A stretch of 21,851 nt of DNA from Actinomycetales bacterium (GTDB lineage Bacteria; Actinomycetota; Actinomycetes; Actinomycetales; Cellulomonadaceae). The stretch is from contig JAAZAC010000173.1 in NCBI GenBank assembly GCA_012514545.1, positions 1 through 21,851 on the forward strand, written 5' to 3'. The notes beneath the pieces were generated by a model. That model worked only from the letters and a program-made list of their open reading frames with translations. It had not been told where the DNA came from and ran no database searches. Of this stretch, positions 1-6,401 are shown piece by piece. The position numbers and the translations under genes were made by a program. Every line of letters starts with the position of its first letter. Positions within the stretch are counted from its first letter, which is position 1.

Positions 1-1
1 C

Positions 2-460
2 GCGTCCGCGGCGCTCGTCGCGCTGGCGGGCCGCCCGCTGGAGCACCGCCCCGTCGCCCCGACGACGCTGCTCGCCGCCCGGGCGCTGCTCGCCGTCGGC
101 GCGGTGCTCATGGTCCTCGGCACGGTCACGACGGGCGCCGGGCCGCACGGCGGCGACGACGAGGTCGCGTACCGCTACGCCGTCGACCCGGTGCTCGCGG
201 CGAAGGCCCACGCCGCCGCGGTCTGGGCGTTCGTGCTGCTCGTGCTCGCCGGCCTGTGGCTCCTGCGGCGCGAGGGCACCCGCGGGCCCGTGTGGCGCGC
301 CTGGCTCGTGCTGCTCGGCGTGACGCTCGCCCAGGGCCTCGTCGGCTACGTGCAGTACTTCACCGGCCTGCCCGAGGTGCTCGTGGGCGTCCACCTGCTC
401 GGCACCGGCCTCCTGACGACGGCGCTCACCTGGGCCTGGTGCCGGCTGCGCTGGGCCTAG
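2..460 (+). CDS. ctaA: Heme A synthase, COX15/CtaA family (5' end outside the window)
   Basis: This is the C-terminal half of an integral membrane protein; the frame is open from base 2 and ends at TAG 458-460, leaving 152 residues. The motif VTTGAGPHGGD, followed by hydrophobic segments (roughly AVWAFVLLVLAGLWLL, WLVLLGVTLAQGLVGYVQYF and VHLLGTGLLTTALTWAW) with conserved His residues in AKAHAA and GVHLLG, is typical of the second half of CtaA/COX15. These enzymes convert heme O to heme A for aa3-type cytochrome oxidase in the cytoplasmic membrane. An internal ATG at 104 is too late to be the start, because family-like sequence continues upstream of it. The gene converges on the ROK regulator, with stop codons overlapping in CTAG and no room for a private terminator. 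The family call is firm; the start lies outside the window. Confidence 0.88.
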   Translation, partial: ASAALVALAGRPLEHRPVAPTTLLAARALLAVGAVLMVLGTVTTGAGPHGGDDEVAYRYAVDPVLAAKAHAAAVWAFVLLVLAGLWLLRREGTRGPVWRAWLVLLGVTLAQGLVGYVQYFTGLPEVLVGVHLLGTGLLTTALTWAWCRLRWA

Positions 461-1593
461 GAGCCGAGCGCGAAGGTCTGGATCGCGAGCACGGCGGCGC
501 CGCGGCACCAGTCGGTGTCGTCCCCCGGGAGGGTCGCGAGGGGGATCCGACGCGCCCGGGGGTCACGGTCGGCGCGCAGGCCCTCCTCGACCGCCTCGCG
601 GGCGACGTGGACGAGTCGCACGCCCTCGCCCCCGACGATGACGAGCTGGGGGACGGTGAGGTTGGCGATAGCGGCGAGGAGGCGGCCGAGGCCGCGCCCG
701 GCGTCGTCGACGACGCGGCGGGCGGCGGGGTTGCCGCGCTCCGCCGCGTCGAGGGCGGCGTCGTAGTCGTGCTCGCGCCCGAGGGCGTGGGAGACCGCCT
801 CGACGATGGCCGTGCTCGTGAGGATCGAGCGCGCGCAGCCGCGGTGCCCGGCCGGGCAGAGCGGGCCGAGCGGGTCGAGCGGCCAGTGGCCGACGAGCCC
901 GATGCCGGAGTCCTCGTCGACGACGATGCCGCCGTTGACGACGAGGCCGTACCCGACGCCGGCGCCGAGGGTGACCACGGCGAACCGGTCGAGGCCGCGG
1001 CCCGCGCCGAACCAGTGCTCGCACTCGGTGAGCGCGACGAGGTCGTTGTCGACGACCGTCGGGATCCCGGTGCGCTCCTCGACGAGGGCGCGCAGGTCGA
1101 CGTCGTGCCACCCGAGGAACGGCGCGTCGACGACGACCCCGCCGCGGGTCAGCGCACCCACGCCGATCCCGAGGGCGGAGACCTCGACGCCCGGGGGGAC
1201 GAGCTCGTCGACGAGCTCGCCGATGGCCGCGACGACCTCGGCGGGCTCGCGCGAGCCGAGCGTGCGACCCGCCTGACCAAGGACCCCCGCGCGCAGGTCG
1301 GTGAGGACGCCGAGCACGGCCTCGCCGGTCAGCTTGAGGCCGAGGAAGTGCCGGGAGCCGGCGACGACGTCGAGGAGCCGCTTGGGGCGGCCCACGCGGG
1401 CTGCCGGGTCCTCGCCGATCTCCTCGAGGAGGCCGGCCTTGAGCAGGGGGCCGACGAGCCGCGTGAGCGAGGCGGCCGAGAGGTTGAGACGGCGAGCGAG
1501 GTCGCTGCGGGCGAGCGGCCCGTGGCGGAGCACCTCGAGCGCGACGGCGTGCGCCGTGCCTCGCTCGGGGATCCAGGTCGCCGTCCGTGCCAT
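457..1593 (-). CDS. ROK-family transcriptional repressor (NagC/XylR type)
   Basis: The protein has 378 residues. A winged helix-turn-helix lies at about residues 20-65 (SDLARRLNLSAASLTRLV region), followed by a ROK sugar-binding fold with VDNDLVALTE at 181-190, GAGVGYG near 210 and a GHWPLDPLG stretch at 235-243. The N-terminal ATP loop of ROK kinases is absent (GLKLTGEAVLG where kinases have a GGT-type motif), so a repressor fits better than a kinase. The ROK zinc motif C-x-C-G-x-x-G-C is degenerate: Cys246 and Cys253 remain, but position 248 is Ala. The ATG at 1593 was chosen over the in-frame GTG at 1599 because AAGGAG lies five bases before the ATG, while the GTG overlaps that ribosome-binding site. 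The gene is divergent from the sugar operon at 1743-8113, which it probably controls through the dyad at 1674-1697. The effector sugar is unknown. Confidence 0.9.
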   Translation of the reverse strand: MARTATWIPERGTAHAVALEVLRHGPLARSDLARRLNLSAASLTRLVGPLLKAGLLEEIGEDPAARVGRPKRLLDVVAGSRHFLGLKLTGEAVLGVLTDLRAGVLGQAGRTLGSREPAEVVAAIGELVDELVPPGVEVSALGIGVGALTRGGVVVDAPFLGWHDVDLRALVEERTGIPTVVDNDLVALTECEHWFGAGRGLDRFAVVTLGAGVGYGLVVNGGIVVDEDSGIGLVGHWPLDPLGPLCPAGHRGCARSILTSTAIVEAVSHALGREHDYDAALDAAERGNPAARRVVDDAGRGLGRLLAAIANLTVPQLVIVGGEGVRLVHVAREAVEEGLRADRDPRARRIPLATLPGDDTDWCRGAAVLAIQTFALGS

Positions 1594-1663
1594 GCTCACT
1601 CCTTCGGAGGGTTTCTTCCGTGGCTGAATGAATCGTAACCGAACTGCGACCTTCGCCGCACCC

Positions 1664-1693
1664 TTGACACCCTATTATCTTCTGCCGTAGAAG
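1664..1693 (+). promoter_or_regulatory. Sigma70-type promoter of the sugar-uptake operon
   Basis: A perfect -35 hexamer TTGACA (1664-1669) is followed after 18 bases by TAGAAG (1688-1693), a four-of-six match to TATAAT. This is in an AT-richer island of an otherwise GC-rich region, and transcription would run toward the ATG at 1743. A ribosome-binding site GGAG lies at 1733-1736, six bases before that ATG. The -35 is convincing; the exact -10 is less certain because TATTAT (1673-1678) is also nearby but too close to this -35. Confidence 0.6.
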
Positions 1694-1697
1694 TAAT
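1674..1697. promoter_or_regulatory. Candidate ROK operator, inverted repeat over the -10 box
   Basis: The dyad reads ATTA-t-CTTCT-GCCGT-AGAAG-TAAT. The CTTCT/AGAAG arms (1679-1683 and 1689-1693) are perfect around a five-base centre, and ATTA/TAAT flanks extend the symmetry with one base of offset. It covers the proposed -10 element, the right place for a repressor to block polymerase. It lies between the divergent ROK gene and the operon, so that regulator is the obvious ligand, possibly also repressing itself. The assignment is inferred from position and symmetry. Confidence 0.5.
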
Positions 1698-1742
1698 GCC
1701 CTCGCCCGGGCCCCGAACGACCGCCGTCGACTGGAGACCGCA

Positions 1743-3038
1743 ATGAAGCGCCTGCCCCGTTCCGCCCTCGCCCTCGCAGCGACGGTGACGGCCATGCTCG
1801 CCGTCACGGCCTGCTCCTCCGGTGGCGACTCCCCGCCCGCCGCCGACCAGGACGGTTCCACGTCCGAGAACATCACCCTGACCTTCTGGGGCTCCTACGG
1901 CAACGGCGGGCACTCCGCCCAGCAGGACGTCCTCAACAACGAGCTCATCCCCGCCTTCGAGGCCGAGCACCCCGGCGTCACCGTCGAGTACGTCGACATC
2001 CCCTACGACGACCTGCTCCAGAAGCTCACCACGAGCTCGGCGGCCGACGAGCTGCCGGACATCGTGCGCGCCGACCTCGGCTGGGTCCCCCGCTTCGCCG
2101 ACCTCGGCGTCCTCGTCCCCCTCTCCGACGTCATGCCCGACTGGGACGAGCTCGCCGACGCGGTCTTCCCGGGCGTCCTCGCCACGAACTACTACGACGG
2201 CAAGTACTACGGCCTGCCGCTCAACACCAACACCCGCGTCCTCATCACCAACCCCGCGGCGCTCGAGGCCGCCGGCAGGGACGCGCCGCCGAGCACCTTC
2301 GACGAGTTCGTCGCCATGGGCGAGGCGCTCGAGGGCACGGGCATCACCCTCTTCGCCGACGGCGGCCTCGGGGCCTGGAACGTCATGCCGTGGATCTGGT
2401 CCGGCGGCGGGGACATCACGGACGCCGAGCTGACGACGTCCAGCGGCGTCCTCGACAGCGACGCCAACGTCGCCACCATCGAGATGCTCGTGGACCTCTA
2501 CCGGGCCGAGAAGATCTCCAGCGGGATCATTGGCAACGAGGGCGCCGTCTCCACGAGCGAGGGCCTGCCCGGCGGCAACTACGCCACCATCCTCGACGGG
2601 CCGTGGATGACCTCGATCTGGTCGGAGCAGTTCCCCGGCTTCGAGCCCGTCTTCTCCCCGGTCCCCGCCGGCCCCGGCGGCTCGGTGAGCGTCGTCGGCG
2701 GCGAGGACATCGTCCTCACCACCGCCTCCGAGCACCAGGAGGCCGCGCTCGACTTCATCCGCTTCACGCAGACGGAGAAGTTCCAGATGGCGCTCGTGCC
2801 CACCGGCCAGCTCACCGTCATCAAGGCCCTCGGCGACAAGCAGATCGAGATCGCGCCCGAGCTCGAGGTCTTCACCCGCCAGCTCGAGACGGCCAAGAAC
2901 CGCCTCGCCATCACGCAGGGCGCCGAGGTCGACGCGATCCTCAACGCCGAGCTCACCCCCGCGTTCGAGGGCAAGGTCTCGGTGCGCGAGGCCCTGCAGA
3001 ACGCCGCGGCACGGATCGACGAGCTCCTGCCGCGATGA
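1743..3038 (+). CDS. ABC transporter sugar-binding lipoprotein (extracellular solute-binding protein family 1)
   Basis: The protein has 431 residues, normal for the MalE-like class. It starts with a lipoprotein signal (basic MKRLPR, hydrophobic core, lipobox VTAC with Cys24) and a Ser/Gly/Asp linker, so it should be tethered to the outer face of the membrane. The mature part starts LTFWGSYG and contains FEAEHPGVTVEYV, the YYDGKYYGLPL motif typical of carbohydrate-binding members, and a C-terminal TPAFEGKVSVREAL helix. It is the first gene of the operon, preceded by GGAG six bases before the ATG, and its TGA overlaps the next ATG. With the downstream GH66 and GH13 enzymes, the ligand is probably an isomalto-oligosaccharide or a cyclic form. 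That ligand is inferred, not visible in the protein. Confidence 0.92.
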   Translation: MKRLPRSALALAATVTAMLAVTACSSGGDSPPAADQDGSTSENITLTFWGSYGNGGHSAQQDVLNNELIPAFEAEHPGVTVEYVDIPYDDLLQKLTTSSAADELPDIVRADLGWVPRFADLGVLVPLSDVMPDWDELADAVFPGVLATNYYDGKYYGLPLNTNTRVLITNPAALEAAGRDAPPSTFDEFVAMGEALEGTGITLFADGGLGAWNVMPWIWSGGGDITDAELTTSSGVLDSDANVATIEMLVDLYRAEKISSGIIGNEGAVSTSEGLPGGNYATILDGPWMTSIWSEQFPGFEPVFSPVPAGPGGSVSVVGGEDIVLTTASEHQEAALDFIRFTQTEKFQMALVPTGQLTVIKALGDKQIEIAPELEVFTRQLETAKNRLAITQGAEVDAILNAELTPAFEGKVSVREALQNAAARIDELLPR

Positions 3039-3982
3039 CCCTGCAGGACACCAAGGTCCGGGAGGCCGCCTCGCACGAGGCGGCCTCCCGGCCCCGCCGA
3101 CGGCGCGTCCCCCTCACGCCGTACCTCTTCCTCGCCCCCGGCCTGGCCCTCTTCGCCGTCTGCGTCCTCTACCCCATCACGCAGGCCGTGCGGATGAGCT
3201 TCTACGACTGGAAGATCGTCGCGAGCGCGACGAGCGAGTTCCTCGGGCTCGACAACTACGCCCGCGCCCTCGAGGACCCGCAGTTCTGGGTCGCCCTCGG
3301 CAACACCGGGTTCTACGCCGTGGCCACGCTCGTCCCCCAGGTCGTGCTCGGGCTCGCCGTCGCCCTCCTCCTCCACAAGCGCAGCCCCGCCCAGCCGCTG
3401 TACCGCGTGCTGTACTACCTGCCCGTCGTCACGAGCTGGGTCGTGGTGTCCCTGCTCTTCCGCTTCCTCTTCGCCGACGCCGGGCTCGTCAACTTCGCCC
3501 TGAGCGAGGTCGTCCCCGTGACCGACGGCCAGATCTCCTGGCTCGCCGACCGCTGGACCGGCATGGTCGCCATCAGCGCCCTCGGCGTGTGGAAGGGCAT
3601 CGGCTGGTCGATGATGATCTTCCTCGCCGCCCTCCAGGGCGTGCCGACCTCGCTCCTCGAGGCGGCCACCGTCGACGGCGCCTCCCGGTGGCAGCGGTTC
3701 CGGGCCGTCACGCTGCCGGCGATCCGCGCCGCCCTGGGCTTCGTGACGATCATGCTCGTCATCGGCAGCTTCAACGTCTTCATCTCCGTCTACCTCATGA
3801 CGGGCGGCGGCCCCGCCGGCCGCACCGACGTGCTGCTGACGTACATGTACCACCAGGCGTTCGGGAACCTCGACTTCGGCTACGGCTCGGCGATCGCCGT
3901 CATCCTCACCGCGATCGTGCTCGTGCTCTCGCTCGTCCAGCTGCGCCTCTTCCGGGACCGCGACGCGGGGCAGGTGCCATGA
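3035..3982 (+). CDS. ABC sugar transporter permease, MalF-like
   Basis: The inner-membrane permease has 315 residues with about six transmembrane segments, the first at LFLAPGLALFAVCVLYPI. The EAA loop that contacts the ATPase is clear near the C-terminal third (EAATVDGASRWQRFRAVTLP). The start is the ATG at 3035, overlapping the previous stop as ATGA; the frame is open further upstream but that part is inside the binding-protein gene. The first 30 residues are hydrophilic and contain a peptide repeat EAASHEAAS, encoded by a perfect stem-loop in the DNA. It pairs with the permease gene at 3979. No ATPase gene is present in the operon, so a shared MsiK-type ATPase encoded elsewhere is expected. 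Confidence 0.93.
   Translation: MTLQDTKVREAASHEAASRPRRRRVPLTPYLFLAPGLALFAVCVLYPITQAVRMSFYDWKIVASATSEFLGLDNYARALEDPQFWVALGNTGFYAVATLVPQVVLGLAVALLLHKRSPAQPLYRVLYYLPVVTSWVVVSLLFRFLFADAGLVNFALSEVVPVTDGQISWLADRWTGMVAISALGVWKGIGWSMMIFLAALQGVPTSLLEAATVDGASRWQRFRAVTLPAIRAALGFVTIMLVIGSFNVFISVYLMTGGGPAGRTDVLLTYMYHQAFGNLDFGYGSAIAVILTAIVLVLSLVQLRLFRDRDAGQVP
3058..3091 (+). other. Perfect 15-bp stem-loop inside the start of the MalF-like gene
   Basis: The arms CCGGGAGGCCGCCTC (3058-3072) and GAGGCGGCCTCCCGG (3077-3091) are exact reverse complements separated by the tetraloop GCAC. The hairpin begins about 20 bases after the binding-protein stop codon. No T-run follows, so it is unlikely to be a terminator. 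In maltose-type operons a hairpin at this junction can protect the upstream binding-protein mRNA from 3' decay and keep its expression higher than that of the permeases. That function is suggested by analogy. Confidence 0.75.
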
Positions 3983-4821
3983 GGACCTCCCTGCCCCGCG
4001 CCGTCGTCGTCGCCCGGCACGTGCTGCTCCTCGCGGGCGCGTTCGTCATGGTGGCGCCGTTCCTGTACATGGTGTCGATCTCGTTCACCGAGAACAGCTA
4101 CGTGCTCACCACGCCCCCGCAGTTCATCCCCGACCCGCCGACGACGGCCAACTACGAGCGTGTGCTCGCCATGGGCACCATCCCCCGCGCCTTCCTCACC
4201 TCGCTGGGAGTCGCGAGCGTCACGACCGTCGTCTCGCTGCTCGTCAGCTCGATGACCGCCTACGCCTTCGCCCGCTTCACCTTCCCCGCCAAGGAGCTGC
4301 TGTTCCGGGTCCTCCTCGTGGGCCTCATGATCCCCGCGGTCATGCTCCTCGTGCCGCAGTTCATCCTCGCCAAGCACCTCGGGCTGCTCGACAGCCACCT
4401 CGGGCTCGTCGTGTTCTACGTGGCCGGCTCGCTCGCGCTCAACACGTTCCTGCTGCGCGGCTTCTTCGAGTCGATCCCCGCCGAGCTCGACCAGGCGATG
4501 CAGGTGGACGGCGCGAACGCGTGGACCCGCTACTGGCGGCTCGCGCTCCCGCTGGCCCGGCCGGGCCTCGCGACGGCGACGATCTTCACCTTCTTCGGGG
4601 CGTGGGACGAGTTCGCCTGGGCCCTGACGATCCTCAACGACCCCGACCTGCAGACCCTGCCGATCGCCATCCGCCTCCTCGCGGGCCAGGGCAACAACGC
4701 CGTGCAGTGGGGCCTGGTGTTCGCGGCCTCCGCCATCGCGATCGTGCCGGTGATCGTCGTCTTCCTCCTCTTCCAGCGCCACTTCGTCCAGGGCCTCACC
4801 TCCGGGGCCGTGAAGGGATGA
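3979..4821 (+). CDS. ABC sugar transporter permease, MalG-like
   Basis: The second permease has 280 residues. The N-terminal membrane segment HVLLLAGAFVMVAPFLYMVSIS is followed by about five more, and the EAA loop is present as ELDQAMQVDGANAWTRYWR followed by LALPLARPG. The C-terminus FQRHFVQGLTSGAVKG is the standard ending of the MalG family. The ATG overlaps the upstream TGA (ATGA), so translation is probably coupled. It forms the membrane channel with the MalF-like partner. The substrate cannot be read from the permease itself. Confidence 0.94.
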   Translation: MRTSLPRAVVVARHVLLLAGAFVMVAPFLYMVSISFTENSYVLTTPPQFIPDPPTTANYERVLAMGTIPRAFLTSLGVASVTTVVSLLVSSMTAYAFARFTFPAKELLFRVLLVGLMIPAVMLLVPQFILAKHLGLLDSHLGLVVFYVAGSLALNTFLLRGFFESIPAELDQAMQVDGANAWTRYWRLALPLARPGLATATIFTFFGAWDEFAWALTILNDPDLQTLPIAIRLLAGQGNNAVQWGLVFAASAIAIVPVIVVFLLFQRHFVQGLTSGAVKG

Positions 4822-6401
4822 CCGTGACCGAACCGCGGCCGGAGCTCCTCCCCGAGCTCGCGACCTTCCCCGCCGGCCGGGAGGTGCGCGTCGAGGTGCG
4901 CGACCTGCGGCCCGGCACGCTCCGCGTGCGGCACCTCGGCGAGGTCGTCGCGGAGGTGCCGCACGACGGCCACGGGCTCGTCTCCCTCGGCGCGCTGGCG
5001 CCCGGCGGCTACGGCGTCGAGGCCGAGGGCGTCCGCACCGCCCTCGACGTGCAGCGCGAACCACGCTCCCGGCTGCGGTACGGCTTCGTCGCGAGCTTCC
5101 CGCCCGGCCGCGACCCGGGCGGGGTCGCCGAGCTGGCGCGCCGGCTCCACCTCACCGCGGTGCAGCTGTACGACTGGGCCTACCGGCACGCCGACCTGCT
5201 CGGCGGCGGGGAGGAGTACGTCGACCCGCTCGGTCGGCCCGTCTCGCTCCCCACCGTGCGCGCCCTCGCCGCGGCGCTGCGCGCCTGCGGCGCCGACCCG
5301 CTCGGCTACGCCGCGGTCTACGCCGTCGGCGAGGAGGAGTGGGCGCGCTGGAGCCACCTCGCCCTCCTGAGGGCCGGGGGCGAGCCCTGGTCCCTCGGGA
5401 CCTTCCTGCGCATCGTCGACCCCGCGCACCCCGAGTGGCTCGAGCACCTCGCCGGTCAGCTGCGCCGCGCCGTCGCCGAGACCGGCCTCGCGGGCTTCCA
5501 CCTCGACCAGTACGGCTACCCGCGCCGCGCGCGGCGCGCCGACGGTGCCCGCGTCGACGTCGCGGAGTCCTTCGCGACGCTCCTCGCGCACCTCCGCGCG
5601 CAGCTGCCCGCCGAACGCCTCGTCTTCAACCAGGTCAACGACTTCCCCACCTGGCGCACCGCGCACAGCCCGCAGGACGCCGTCTACATCGAGCCCTGGC
5701 ACCCCCAGGACGACCTGGGCGACCTGGCACGCACCGTCGAGCGCGCGCGGCGTGCGGGCAAGCCGGTCGTCCTCGCGGCCTACCAGTCGGTCTACCGGTC
5801 CGCCGACGCCGCGAGCGCGGACACCGCGACCGCGCTCACCATGGCCACGCTCTTCTCCCACGGCGCGACCCAGCTCCTCGCGGGCGAGGAGGGGAACGTC
5901 CTCGTCGACCCCTACTACGTCGACAACCACCCCGCCGAGCCGGGCACCCTCGCTCTCCTGCGCCGCTGGTACGACTTCCTCGTCGAGCACGACGAGCTCC
6001 TCATGGGCCCCCAGGAGGACGTCACCACCGCGTACGTCGGCCCGTACAACGACGAGTGCGACGTCGTGGGCCTCCCGTGCACGGGCGAGCCGACCGCGGG
6101 CGCGGTGTGGCGACGCGTCGTCCAGGTCGACGGGCGGCTCGTCGTCCACCTCGTCAACCTCCTCGACCAGCCCGACGCCCGCTGGGACGCCCCCCGCGCC
6201 GCGGTCCGCCCGGTGACGGGCGGCGTGCTGCGGATCCGGCGCGTCGCGGGGCGGCCGCGGGTGCGCGTCGCGGACCCCGACGGCGAGGGGTACCTGCGGG
6301 ACGTCCCCGTGCGCGACGACGGCGAGCACGTGCTCGCCGAGCTCCCCCCGCTGCGGGTGTGGCAGCTCGTCCTCGTCGACCCCTGGGGGGAGGAGGCGTG
6401 A
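4818..6401 (+). CDS. Glycoside hydrolase family 66 enzyme (dextranase / cycloisomaltooligosaccharide glucanotransferase-like), predicted cytoplasmic
   Basis: The protein has 527 residues. Residues about 18-80 look like a small beta domain. The catalytic barrel starts at YGFVASFPPGRD (88-99), with TAVQLYDWAYRHADLL, then GFHLDQYGYP with Asp230, and VYIEPWHPQDD with Glu292. Asp230 and Glu292 are proposed as nucleophile and acid/base by position in the GH66 family, and a beta-sandwich tail ends the protein. GH66 enzymes cut or cyclise alpha-1,6-glucan. Characterised dextranases and CITases are secreted and usually longer, whereas this one starts MTVTEPRPELLPEL with no signal peptide and no extra carbohydrate-binding module. 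It overlaps both neighbours (ATGA, GTGA). A role on imported linear or cyclic isomalto-oligosaccharides is inferred. The family call rests on motifs only. Confidence 0.78.
   Translation: MTVTEPRPELLPELATFPAGREVRVEVRDLRPGTLRVRHLGEVVAEVPHDGHGLVSLGALAPGGYGVEAEGVRTALDVQREPRSRLRYGFVASFPPGRDPGGVAELARRLHLTAVQLYDWAYRHADLLGGGEEYVDPLGRPVSLPTVRALAAALRACGADPLGYAAVYAVGEEEWARWSHLALLRAGGEPWSLGTFLRIVDPAHPEWLEHLAGQLRRAVAETGLAGFHLDQYGYPRRARRADGARVDVAESFATLLAHLRAQLPAERLVFNQVNDFPTWRTAHSPQDAVYIEPWHPQDDLGDLARTVERARRAGKPVVLAAYQSVYRSADAASADTATALTMATLFSHGATQLLAGEEGNVLVDPYYVDNHPAEPGTLALLRRWYDFLVEHDELLMGPQEDVTTAYVGPYNDECDVVGLPCTGEPTAGAVWRRVVQVDGRLVVHLVNLLDQPDARWDAPRAAVRPVTGGVLRIRRVAGRPRVRVADPDGEGYLRDVPVRDDGEHVLAELPPLRVWQLVLVDPWGEEA

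Noticed and set aside
1593..1607. Small CTCC-GAA-GGAG hairpin covering the ROK ribosome-binding site
   Set aside because: A 4-bp stem with a three-base loop is too weak to claim as translational control.
256..1638. Long + strand open frame opposite the ROK gene
   Set aside because: Ala/Asp/Glu/Arg low-complexity translation, no ribosome-binding site, while the - strand frame is a clear ROK protein.
1673..1678. TATTAT as an alternative -10 box
   Set aside because: It is three bases from the TTGACA hexamer, far too close to be used with it, and no other -35 fits upstream.
5521..5538. An 18-bp perfect palindrome of only G and C in the GH66 gene
   Set aside because: It falls in Arg/Ala codons just after the catalytic DQYG stretch and in such GC-rich DNA is expected by chance; no other copy or context suggests a site.
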